Source of the DNA: Prevotella sp.
GTDB lineage: Bacteria > Bacteroidota > Bacteroidia > Bacteroidales > Bacteroidaceae
Direction of reading: 5' to 3'
Length of the DNA stretch: 42,705 nucleotides
Assembly: GCA_017447515.1 (NCBI GenBank)
Contig: JAFSNG010000006.1
Coordinates: forward strand, 1 to 42,705
Shown piece after piece: positions 26,192-32,875 of this stretch; positions within the stretch are counted from its first letter, which is position 1, and each line of letters starts with the position of its first letter. The notes under the pieces are model-generated. The model saw only the letters and a program-made list of their open reading frames with translations, did not search any database and was not told where the DNA came from. Both the position numbers and the translations under genes were made by a program.

Positions 26192-26462
26192 AATTTTCTA
26201 TCACGCCTACGCTATTCCATTCATTTACCAACGCGGTAACATCGTTGCGGGCCTCATCGACAGTAATCTCGTATTCCTCGCAGAGTTTCTGGGTCAGCTG
26301 CTCCACGTTGAAGTCGCCTATTGCCACAGCTTGTTCCCACAACCATGCTGCCGTCTCGTTCAGAGCCAGCAGTTTGCCAAAGTTCACGGCACCGAGTCCT
26401 TCGCCTACGATCACATTTTCACCGCACACCTTGCGCAGCACAAATCCTTGTTTTATTTTCAT
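26184..26462 (-). CDS. PqqD-like small protein
   Basis: 92 residues with the winged-helix layout of the PqqD family: an N-terminal beta pair (GFVLRKVCGENVIVGEG), LNETAAWLWEQAVAIGDFNVEQLTQKLCEEYEI, then the helix DEARNDVTALVNEW. PqqD-type domains bind leader peptides of ribosomally made peptides; no radical SAM or precursor gene is present here. It overlaps the start of the large PEP/pyruvate-binding gene by 8 bases, so the two are made together. Confidence 0.82.
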   Translation of the reverse strand: MKIKQGFVLRKVCGENVIVGEGLGAVNFGKLLALNETAAWLWEQAVAIGDFNVEQLTQKLCEEYEITVDEARNDVTALVNEWNSVGVIENYE

Positions 26463-26504
26463 GTTTGTTTACTTTCGTTGGTAAATAATCAGCATTTGAT
26501 GCTG

Positions 26505-26512
26505 CGAAGGTA
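26505..26512 (-). promoter_or_regulatory. Weak candidate -7 box for the PqqD-like gene
   Basis: Minus strand TACCTTCG, one mismatch from TAnnTTTG, 42 bases before the ATG. Confidence 0.4.
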
Positions 26513-26574
26513 CGAAGAAATGAATGAAATACCAAGAAAATGTCTAAAAAACGTGTGTTTATTAGTCACTTTTG

Positions 26575-26605
26575 TTTGTTTATTCGGAATTTATGTGTAC
26601 CTTTG
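26575..26605 (+). promoter_or_regulatory. Upstream promoter of the DASS transporter gene
   Basis: -33 TTTG (26575-26578), 19-base spacer, -7 TACCTTTG (26598-26605). Confidence 0.65.
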
Positions 26606-26647
26606 ACCTCGTCGAAAGTACTTTCGCTCGGAAAAATCCAAATTTTA

Positions 26648-26679
26648 TTTGGTTTTTTGCTCGCTTATTCGTACCTTTG
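26648..26679 (+). promoter_or_regulatory. Downstream promoter of the DASS transporter gene
   Basis: -33 TTTG (26648-26651), 20-base spacer, -7 TACCTTTG (26672-26679), 41 bases before the ATG. Two good promoters in tandem suggest layered control. Confidence 0.75.
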
Positions 26680-26720
26680 CAGTCCCAAAGACTATTTATC
26701 AATTATTTTAATAAGGTAAT

Positions 26721-28226
26721 ATGTTTCATATTTACAAAGGTTATGAGCTTGTAGAAGCTTATCATCAAATGCGAATGGGGCGCCGCTTTCATCCAAGCGG
26801 AGGCTTCAAGAAGACCTCACAGGCCATTATTGTCGCTATCGTTACATTGCTGTTGTGGAATGCACCAACCGAATGGTTCGGCATTGACGGACTGACGGTC
26901 ATCCAGCAGCGCATCATTGCCATCTTCGCCTTTGCCACGCTGATGTGGGTCATGTCGGTCGTGTCGTCGTGGGCAACGTCGGTGTCGATTATCGTGTTGA
27001 TGCTGGTGTTCTGTACGGATAGCGGTATAGCGCCGATGGTTGTTGAGGACAAGGTTGGTCCGCTGTTGTCGTACAAAGGTGTGATGGCGACGTTTGCCGA
27101 CCCTGTCATCATGCTGTTCATCGGTGGTTTTGTGCTCGCTATCGCCGCCACGAAGACCGGACTGGATGCGCAGTTGGCAAAGGTGTTGCTGAAGCCTTTC
27201 GGCACGCGGAGTGAAATGGTGCTGTTAGGATTCCTGCTGATTACGGGACTGTTCTCGATGTTCGTATCGAACACCGCTACAGCTGCTATGATGCTGACAT
27301 TCCTGACGCCGGTATTCCGCCAATTGCCACCAGAGGGCAAGGGGCGCATCTCGCTGGCTATGTCGATTCCCATTGCTGCCAATCTTGGTGGTATGGGAAC
27401 GCCGATTGGAACGCCGCCAAACACTATCGCACTGAAATACCTGAACGACCCCGAGGGATTGAACCTTGGCCTGGGCTTCGGTCAGTGGATGATGTTTATG
27501 TTCCCGTTGGTTATCGTTCTGCTGTTTATCAGTTGGCGCCTGTTGCTGAAGTTTTTCCCCTTCACTCAGAAGACTGTTGAGCTGAAAATTGAGGACGGCA
27601 TGAAGGAGGGCGCCCACTCGTGGATTGTCATCGTCACCTTCTTTGTTACGGTGGCATTGTGGTTGCTGGATCGTGTGACTGGCATCAACTCGTATACCGT
27701 CGCCATGATACCGTTTATGGTATTCGCCCTGACGGGTGTCATTACCAAGCGTGACCTGGAGCAGATTAACTGGAGTGTCATCTGGATGGTAGCCGGTGGT
27801 TTTGCACTGGGTTACGGTCTGAACGCCTCGGGACTGGCAGCTAATGCCGTGAAGAGCATTCCGTTCGGTGAATTCTCGCCGTTGCTCATTCTGTTGATGG
27901 GTGGATTGATTTGCTACCTGCTGTCGAACTTCATTTCGAACTCGGCAACGGCAGCGCTGCTGATGCCTATCCTCGCAGTGGTTTGTGGCGCTATGGGTGA
28001 TAAACTCGATCCCATCGGAGGCACCCCAACCGTACTCATCGGTGTGGCCATAGCGGCATCGTCGGCTATGATTCTGCCGATATCGACACCGCCGAACGCG
28101 CTGGCTTTCGCCACGGGTTACGTGAAGCAGTCGGATATGTCGAAGTTAGGTATCATCATGGGTATCATCTCGATGATTCTTGGCTTCGGACTGGTTTACC
28201 TCATGGGTACATTGCGCCTTATTTAA
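26721..28226 (+). CDS. SLC13/DASS family anion (dicarboxylate) transporter
   Basis: 501 residues and roughly 11-12 hydrophobic segments. The two sodium/substrate SNT-type motifs are visible in the inverted-repeat halves: SNTATAAMMLTFL and ISNSATAALLMPIL, each followed by a second loop (GTPIGTPPN; PISTPPNALAFATG). Family knowledge: Na+-coupled uptake or exchange of succinate-type dicarboxylates, or sulfate; the exact substrate is not readable. An N-terminal ~35-residue soluble stretch (MFHIYKGYELVEAYHQMRMGRR) precedes the first helix. Confidence 0.9.
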   Translation: MFHIYKGYELVEAYHQMRMGRRFHPSGGFKKTSQAIIVAIVTLLLWNAPTEWFGIDGLTVIQQRIIAIFAFATLMWVMSVVSSWATSVSIIVLMLVFCTDSGIAPMVVEDKVGPLLSYKGVMATFADPVIMLFIGGFVLAIAATKTGLDAQLAKVLLKPFGTRSEMVLLGFLLITGLFSMFVSNTATAAMMLTFLTPVFRQLPPEGKGRISLAMSIPIAANLGGMGTPIGTPPNTIALKYLNDPEGLNLGLGFGQWMMFMFPLVIVLLFISWRLLLKFFPFTQKTVELKIEDGMKEGAHSWIVIVTFFVTVALWLLDRVTGINSYTVAMIPFMVFALTGVITKRDLEQINWSVIWMVAGGFALGYGLNASGLAANAVKSIPFGEFSPLLILLMGGLICYLLSNFISNSATAALLMPILAVVCGAMGDKLDPIGGTPTVLIGVAIAASSAMILPISTPPNALAFATGYVKQSDMSKLGIIMGIISMILGFGLVYLMGTLRLI

Positions 28227-28254
28227 GAGGTAAGATATAAGAGGTTTGAGGTGA
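28227..28254. repeat. Heptamer repeat, GAGGTGA (TCTCACC) family
   Basis: Four 7-bp units GAGGTAA, GATATAA, GAGGTTT, GAGGTGA, starting on the base after the TAA of the transporter. GAGGTGA is the reverse complement of a rotation of TCTCACC. Confidence 0.75.
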
Positions 28255-28301
28255 AAAAGAGCCTCAAATTAACAAAAAGTAACTTTAAAACAAAAATAAT
28301 T

Positions 28302-28334
28302 GGGAATTTCCTTTGCTGTTTGCGGGAAATTCCC
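28302..28334. promoter_or_regulatory. Candidate operator of gdhA (inverted repeat)
   Basis: GGGAATTTC (28302-28310) and GAAATTCCC (28326-28334) form a perfect 9-bp inverted repeat that brackets the -33 box and touches the -7 box. Each arm can also be read as a near-palindrome (GGGAATTTCCT; GGGAAATTCCC), 22 bp apart, i.e. two helical turns. Confidence 0.6.
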
Positions 28335-28342
28335 TATTTTTG
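28312..28342 (+). promoter_or_regulatory. Promoter of gdhA
   Basis: -33 TTTG (28312-28315), 19-base spacer, -7 TATTTTTG (28335-28342); about 63 bases of leader follow to the ATG if transcription starts 7 bases downstream. Confidence 0.75.
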
Positions 28343-28412
28343 CGTTGTGAAACTAACATTGTGACATAGTCACTAACTTATAAACTCAATAAAGAACTTA
28401 AAAACTTTTACT

Positions 28413-29750
28413 ATGAACGTAGAGAAAATCATGCAAGCCTTGGAGCAGAAACACCCAGGTGAAGTGGAGTTCCTGCAGGCAGTGCGCGAAGTATTGGAGT
28501 CAATTAAAGACGTGTACAACCAGCATCCGGAGTTTGAGAAAGCAAAAATCATCGAGCGCATTGTGGAGCCCGAGCGCATTACGACATTCCGTGTGCCTTG
28601 GGTTGATGATAAAGGCGAGGTACAGGTGAACATCGGTTACCGCGTACAGTTCAACAGCGCCATTGGTCCGTATAAGGGTGGTCTGCGCTTCCATCCGTCG
28701 GTGAATCTGAGTATCTTGAAGTTCCTTGGCTTCGAGCAGACTTTCAAGAACGCGCTGACCACACTGCCGATGGGCGGTGGCAAGGGCGGGTCAGACTTCT
28801 CGATTCGCGGCAAGAGCGATAATGAGGTGATGAAGTTCTGTCAGTCGTTCATGACGGAATTATATAAGATTATCGGTCCGGATATGGATGTTCCCGCTGG
28901 TGACATCGGCGTAGGAGCCCGCGAGATCGGTTATCTCTTCGGACAATACAAGCGTCTGACGTCGCAGTTCCACGGTGCTACGCTGACCGGTAAGGGCATC
29001 GAGTGGGGTGGCAGTATCCTGCGCCCGGAGGCTACGGGTTATGGTGCTCTGTATTTCGTTCACCACATGATGGAGACCCACGGCCTTGACATCAAGGGCA
29101 AGACTGTTGCATTGTCGGGCTTTGGCAATGTCGCCTGGGGTGCAGCCAAGAAGGCTACCGAACTGGGTGCGAAAGTCATTACCATCAGCGGTCCCGACGG
29201 TTACATCTACGACCCAGAGGGTCTGGACGACGAGAAGATAGAGTATATGCTGGAGTTGCGTGCCAGTGGTAACGACGTCTGCCAGCCTTACGAGGAGGAG
29301 TTCCCCGGTTCGAAGTTCTTTGCCGGCAAGAAGCCTTGGGAGCAGAAGGCTGACATCTATCTGCCCTGTGCTACGCAGAACGAGCTAAACGGCGATGATG
29401 CCGACAAGATACTGGCCAACAAGCCGCTGTGTGTTGCTGAGGTATCGAATATGGGTTGCACCGCTGAGGCTGTGAATAAGTTTACGGCTGCCCATCAGCT
29501 GTTTGCTCCTGGTAAGGCCGTGAATGCCGGTGGTGTCGCTACCAGTGGTCTGGAGATGACGCAGAACTCGATGCGTATGTCGTGGACGGCCGATGAAGTG
29601 GACATGCGTCTGCATCAGATCATGGCCGGTATCCATGAACAGTGTGTAAAGTATGGCAAGGAAGGTGACTACGTGAACTATGTCAAGGGTGCAAACGTGG
29701 CAGGTTTCATGAAGGTCGCCAAAGCGATGCTTGCACAGGGAATAGTGTAA
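28413..29750 (+). CDS. gdhA: Glutamate dehydrogenase (NADP-type)
   Basis: Interconverts 2-oxoglutarate plus ammonia and glutamate. 445 residues, normal for the hexameric GDH I class. Substrate lysines in [10 protein letters not shown] and the catalytic lysine in [10 protein letters not shown], the proton-relay Asp in [17 protein letters not shown], and the nucleotide fold [15 protein letters not shown] are present. The cofactor cannot be proven from sequence, but length and motifs fit the anabolic NADP(H) type. It is the main nitrogen-assimilation enzyme in Bacteroidales, and its promoter contains an inverted repeat. The stop overlaps the rlpA start (TAATG). Confidence 0.95.
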   Translation: MNVEKIMQALEQKHPGEVEFLQAVREVLESIKDVYNQHPEFEKAKIIERIVEPERITTFRVPWVDDKGEVQVNIGYRVQFNSAIGPYKGGLRFHPSVNLSILKFLGFEQTFKNALTTLPMGGGKGGSDFSIRGKSDNEVMKFCQSFMTELYKIIGPDMDVPAGDIGVGAREIGYLFGQYKRLTSQFHGATLTGKGIEWGGSILRPEATGYGALYFVHHMMETHGLDIKGKTVALSGFGNVAWGAAKKATELGAKVITISGPDGYIYDPEGLDDEKIEYMLELRASGNDVCQPYEEEFPGSKFFAGKKPWEQKADIYLPCATQNELNGDDADKILANKPLCVAEVSNMGCTAEAVNKFTAAHQLFAPGKAVNAGGVATSGLEMTQNSMRMSWTADEVDMRLHQIMAGIHEQCVKYGKEGDYVNYVKGANVAGFMKVAKAMLAQGIV

Positions 29751-30274
29751 TGTTAAAGATTAAGATAGCTTTTGTAGCAACATTATTGACCATAGGTTTT
29801 ACCCCGTTGCACACGCAGGATGTGCAACAGGGTAAGGCATCGTACTATGCCCAGAAGTTCCATGGACGGTTGACAGCCAGTGGTGAGCGCCTGCATAAGG
29901 ACAGCCTGACATGTGCCCATCGGTCTTATCCCTTCGGCACGTTGCTGAGGGTGTATAATCCTGCCAACGGAAAGAGTGTGATGGTACGCGTCACCGACCG
30001 CGGACCGTTTGTTCGCGGACGTATCATCGATCTCTCGTGGCGTGCTGCCAAGGAACTCGACATCCTTTCAAAGGGTGTTGCTGTGGTGACAGTTCAGAAG
30101 GCCAGCAATATCGTCATACCATTCCTGCCGCCTGATGAAGAAATAGACCTGCCAGAACTCGAGATGGAAACCAACGAGGGCTCCACGGAGATGAAGCCTT
30201 TGTGGCAACTTATGGCTGAAGAGGCTGAAGCGAAAAGGAAGGCTTCTGCTGCCCAGTATTCTGCGAAGAAGTAA
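29750..30274 (+). CDS. RlpA-like septal ring protein / lytic transglycosylase
   Basis: 174 residues. Signal peptide at residues 1-23 (no lipobox Cys). A double-psi beta-barrel follows with [38 protein letters not shown] and [25 protein letters not shown], including the His and Asp expected for RlpA catalysis. No C-terminal SPOR domain; instead an acidic tail. It acts on peptidoglycan in the periplasm. Coupled to gdhA by a 1-base overlap, an odd metabolic partner. The last 65 bases overlap a convergent gene. Confidence 0.9.
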   Translation: MLKIKIAFVATLLTIGFTPLHTQDVQQGKASYYAQKFHGRLTASGERLHKDSLTCAHRSYPFGTLLRVYNPANGKSVMVRVTDRGPFVRGRIIDLSWRAAKELDILSKGVAVVTVQKASNIVIPFLPPDEEIDLPELEMETNEGSTEMKPLWQLMAEEAEAKRKASAAQYSAKK

Positions 30275-30731
30275 TCTGGATTTCTTTCACTTTTTGCGTG
30301 GTGCTATCCGTCTGCAGCTGCACGCGGGGACCAGGAGCATCGAACTCGATGCGGTCGTCGCCACTATGGGTAGCATCAAAACCGGAATTGTCGCCCTCAT
30401 AGACTTGACCTTGGTATTCGTAAGTATTGTCGTTATAGCGTTCGTTTCCGTAACGCGGGTTGCGCTGTTCGCGCTGACGCCGATAGGCCTCATAGCGCTC
30501 CGCTTCCTTTTTGTCGGCAGCAGAACCAATGGCTGCACCAACGACTGCACCACCCGCCATACCGACAATTTCGCCAACATGACTACCGTGCCAGCCGCCC
30601 GAGATGCCTCCGATGGCAGAACCCAGAATAGAGCCTAACGTTGCTCCCGTGTAAGCACCCTGTCCTGTGTAGGTGCTACAGCTGCTCAGCAGCATGGTTG
30701 AGACAGCTAAAACAAACAACATCTTCTTCAT
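30210..30731 (-). CDS. Glycine-zipper lipoprotein
   Basis: 173 residues from the ATG at 30731 (a GTG at 30740 is possible). Lipoprotein signal with lipobox LLSSC, lipid Cys at about 18. Residues ~28-75 form a glycine zipper ([40 protein letters not shown]) that may insert in or pack against a membrane, then a charged, tyrosine- and glutamine-rich tail. The last 22 codons overlap the rlpA 3' end on the opposite strand. Confidence 0.85.
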   Translation of the reverse strand: MKKMLFVLAVSTMLLSSCSTYTGQGAYTGATLGSILGSAIGGISGGWHGSHVGEIVGMAGGAVVGAAIGSAADKKEAERYEAYRRQREQRNPRYGNERYNDNTYEYQGQVYEGDNSGFDATHSGDDRIEFDAPGPRVQLQTDSTTQKVKEIQITSSQNTGQQKPSFSLQPLQP

Positions 30732-30760
30732 ATGCGTCACATTGTTAATGATTTACGCTG

Positions 30761-30768
30761 CAAAGGTA
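30761..30768 (-). promoter_or_regulatory. -7 box of the glycine-zipper gene promoter
   Basis: Minus strand TACCTTTG, 29 bases upstream of the ATG at 30731, which supports that start. Confidence 0.65.
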
Positions 30769-30790
30769 TGCATTCTTTTTGATATCTGAG

Positions 30791-30826
30791 AGGGGATAAT
30801 CCCCAAAAGCGCTTAGGGATTCCCCT
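30791..30826. other. Hairpin-forming sequence downstream of the esterase fusion gene
   Basis: Outer arms AGGGGA/TCCCCT enclose ATCCC/GGGAT-like and AAGCGCTT pairings. It lies 3' of the minus-strand gene ending at 30863; the T-run is on the plus strand only, so it is not a textbook terminator for that gene. Confidence 0.45.
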
Positions 30827-30862
30827 ATTTCTTTTTTCCCGCCGGTCTATTGCTTGCTGACT

Positions 30863-31858
30863 CTATTGCCCACCAAGGCGTGAGAAATATTCGATGATAT
30901 CCTCCCAGGTTTTAAATGTCTCCGAGCCGTATTCCAGTACGGTGGCCAAAGACCCCTCCGACCTCTCCTGTTTAGGGGCGGTTATCAGATAGTCGCCGTA
31001 GAGCAGATTGCGGCGGTAGGTATAGATGGTATGTTGCCAGGCAGGAACGCCGATATGTTCTGTGAGCCACGATTCCGTTGTAGCAGTATCTTCCGCTGGT
31101 GCCACGAAGAGCACTTGGTAATGCTCTATCAGCAGGCGTACAGCCTTTTGAACGGATGACACGGGTTTGCGGTAGTCGTCCATCATCGTCTCTATACCTA
31201 TATATATAATAGGACGCTCGCATTGCTCCTGACGATCATTAATCCAGCGAATGACGGGGACGACGGAGTGCATAAACGAGCGGTCGTTCATGCGGTGTTT
31301 GCCATGAAAGTGGATTGCCTGCGGATAGTGTTCGTGAAACATGTCGTAGGTGTCTACCACATCATCCTCGTCGCCGAAGAGTCCATAGACGCGCTGGCGG
31401 TCGTCATCGGTCATACCCTGAAAGCGCTGTTCCGATACTTCGCGGTATTCCTTGACGAGCGCTTTGTCGACGTAGAATTCCTGCACGCCATCGAGACGAG
31501 GATTTTGGAATTGCTGTGTACCTGTCATTCCATGAGCCTTCATCGTTTCGGCAATCTCTAGAGCGGCATTGACGCAGATGCGATCGTAGTTGTGCAGCTG
31601 TTCGGTATACATACCGCCCATAGATGTGCCGATGATGAGATCGGGTTGTTCCCGCTGGCATACGTCGTTGAGCAGTGCCTGAGCCTCATGGGGATGTACG
31701 GGCAAGTCAGGCGCAATGACGCGAGCCTGAGGCAATACTTCCTGTAAGCGGCGTACGGTTCCTGATTGTCCGCTGGAGGCAAAGCCGTGTACGTAAAGCA
31801 CTGTCTTGCCTGCCATCAGGTCTGGAAATTGCTTGATATACGGATTCTCTGTTACCAT
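30863..31858 (-). CDS. YqiA/YcfP-like alpha/beta hydrolase fused to a degenerate HAD (deoxyribonucleotidase-like) domain
   Basis: 331 residues. Residues ~1-195 are a YqiA-type hydrolase: oxyanion region YVHGFASSG, nucleophile elbow GTSMGG, acid/His candidates in GDEDDVVDT and HGKHRMND. Residues ~205-331 align by pattern to 5'(3')-deoxyribonucleotidases: IYIGIETMMDDY where DMDGVL is expected, LFVAPAED, TYRRNLLYGDYLITAP where LIDDR is expected. The nucleophile and acid/base Asp of motif I (DxD) and the motif IV Asp pair are missing, so this half is probably not a phosphatase. It starts on the base next to the pectinesterase stop. Confidence 0.78.
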   Translation of the reverse strand: MVTENPYIKQFPDLMAGKTVLYVHGFASSGQSGTVRRLQEVLPQARVIAPDLPVHPHEAQALLNDVCQREQPDLIIGTSMGGMYTEQLHNYDRICVNAALEIAETMKAHGMTGTQQFQNPRLDGVQEFYVDKALVKEYREVSEQRFQGMTDDDRQRVYGLFGDEDDVVDTYDMFHEHYPQAIHFHGKHRMNDRSFMHSVVPVIRWINDRQEQCERPIIYIGIETMMDDYRKPVSSVQKAVRLLIEHYQVLFVAPAEDTATTESWLTEHIGVPAWQHTIYTYRRNLLYGDYLITAPKQERSEGSLATVLEYGSETFKTWEDIIEYFSRLGGQ

Positions 31859-32857
31859 TTATTTTGCGTATGACGGATTCCAGTTGTCGTTGATGCTGAA
31901 CACGCGTTCGAGGGTAATCTGCTGTGCTTCCTTCTTCGTAAGCTGACGACTCCAAGAGACGCGCTGATCGGTAGCAGCACCCTCGCCACGATTGTTGTAC
32001 TCCAAGTAGCGGGCGGTCTTGACGGCCTCAGGACGCCACTGATGCCAACCCTCAGGACGAATTCCGCGGGGAAGTTCGCTGTTCATAAACAGCGTATAGC
32101 CGTAGTCGCGCCAAGGACGTCCGAGATACACCTTGTCGACGTTCTGGTCGCAGCTAATGCGGCAGTTGTTGAAGATGTAACCGTACGGCACATCCTGCGG
32201 TGTCGATGCAGCAGTGATATACGAGTTGGCCTTGCAGAAAATGTCGCAATTTTCAAACCACGCCGTTGAGGGGCCGAAGATGAAATCGGTGGTACCCTCA
32301 ATATAGCAGTCCTTGAAGAACAGACGCGTACTGGCGTTACCCGTGTAGATGGTATCCTGATGACCGAGGAAACGGCAGTTGATGAATGTCAAACAGTCGC
32401 CCTCGGTATGTAGTGCCACTGCTTGTCCCAGCCGTGCGGAATTATTCTCGATAGTGATGTTCTTGAGCGTGATGCGGCTACCTTGAATCTTCAGCGTAAA
32501 GGTACGGAAGGTTCCTATCTTTTGAGCCGAACCTGTAGCAGTTAGTGGTGAGATGTCTGCCAGGATATTCGCGTGGTCATCCCATGTGATGATTGTGTTG
32601 TCGCGGTCCTCACCGCAGATCTCAATGTTGGTAAGCCATTGGGGAATGACGAGCTTTTCCTTGTAAGTACCCTTCTTGACGAATATGACCTTGTGGTATT
32701 CCATAAAGGCGCGGCATACCTCGATGGCTTCACTGACATTTCGAAATTCGCCTGTGCCGTCGCGGGCCACAAAGAGTGTGTCGGGATTGTCGTAATTCTT
32801 AGCCTGCACTGTGATGATACCACAGAATGCGCAAATGATGCAGATTAGTTTTTTCAT
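31859..32857 (-). CDS. Pectinesterase (carbohydrate esterase family 8)
   Basis: Removes methyl esters from pectin. 332 residues with a signal peptide (1-19, cleavage after VQA). Right-handed beta-helix with all catalytic signatures: Gln in LGQAVALH, acid/base Asp in GHQDTIY, nucleophile Asp in GTTDFIFG, Arg in YLGRPWRDYG. No lipobox or T9SS tail, so periplasmic or secreted. The 13-nt leader AACAAAACTACTA before the ATG is shared with the GH53 gene. Placed directly after rsh (18 bases), which is unusual for a polysaccharide-use gene. Confidence 0.93.
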   Translation of the reverse strand: MKKLICIICAFCGIITVQAKNYDNPDTLFVARDGTGEFRNVSEAIEVCRAFMEYHKVIFVKKGTYKEKLVIPQWLTNIEICGEDRDNTIITWDDHANILADISPLTATGSAQKIGTFRTFTLKIQGSRITLKNITIENNSARLGQAVALHTEGDCLTFINCRFLGHQDTIYTGNASTRLFFKDCYIEGTTDFIFGPSTAWFENCDIFCKANSYITAASTPQDVPYGYIFNNCRISCDQNVDKVYLGRPWRDYGYTLFMNSELPRGIRPEGWHQWRPEAVKTARYLEYNNRGEGAATDQRVSWSRQLTKKEAQQITLERVFSINDNWNPSYAK

Positions 32858-32861
32858 ATCG

Positions 32862-32874
32862 TAGTAGTTTTGTT
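32862..32874 (-). promoter_or_regulatory. Leader element AACAAAACTACTA before the pectinesterase
   Basis: Identical 13-nt stretch also precedes the GH53 gene (40393-40405); here it ends 4 bases before the ATG. It is most likely a translation or mRNA-leader element. Confidence 0.45.
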
Positions 32875-32875
32875 G

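Noticed and set aside
30945..30980. CT-rich stretch in the hydrolase fusion gene resembling the heptamer family
   Set aside because: No regular period; encodes residues compatible with ordinary protein sequence.
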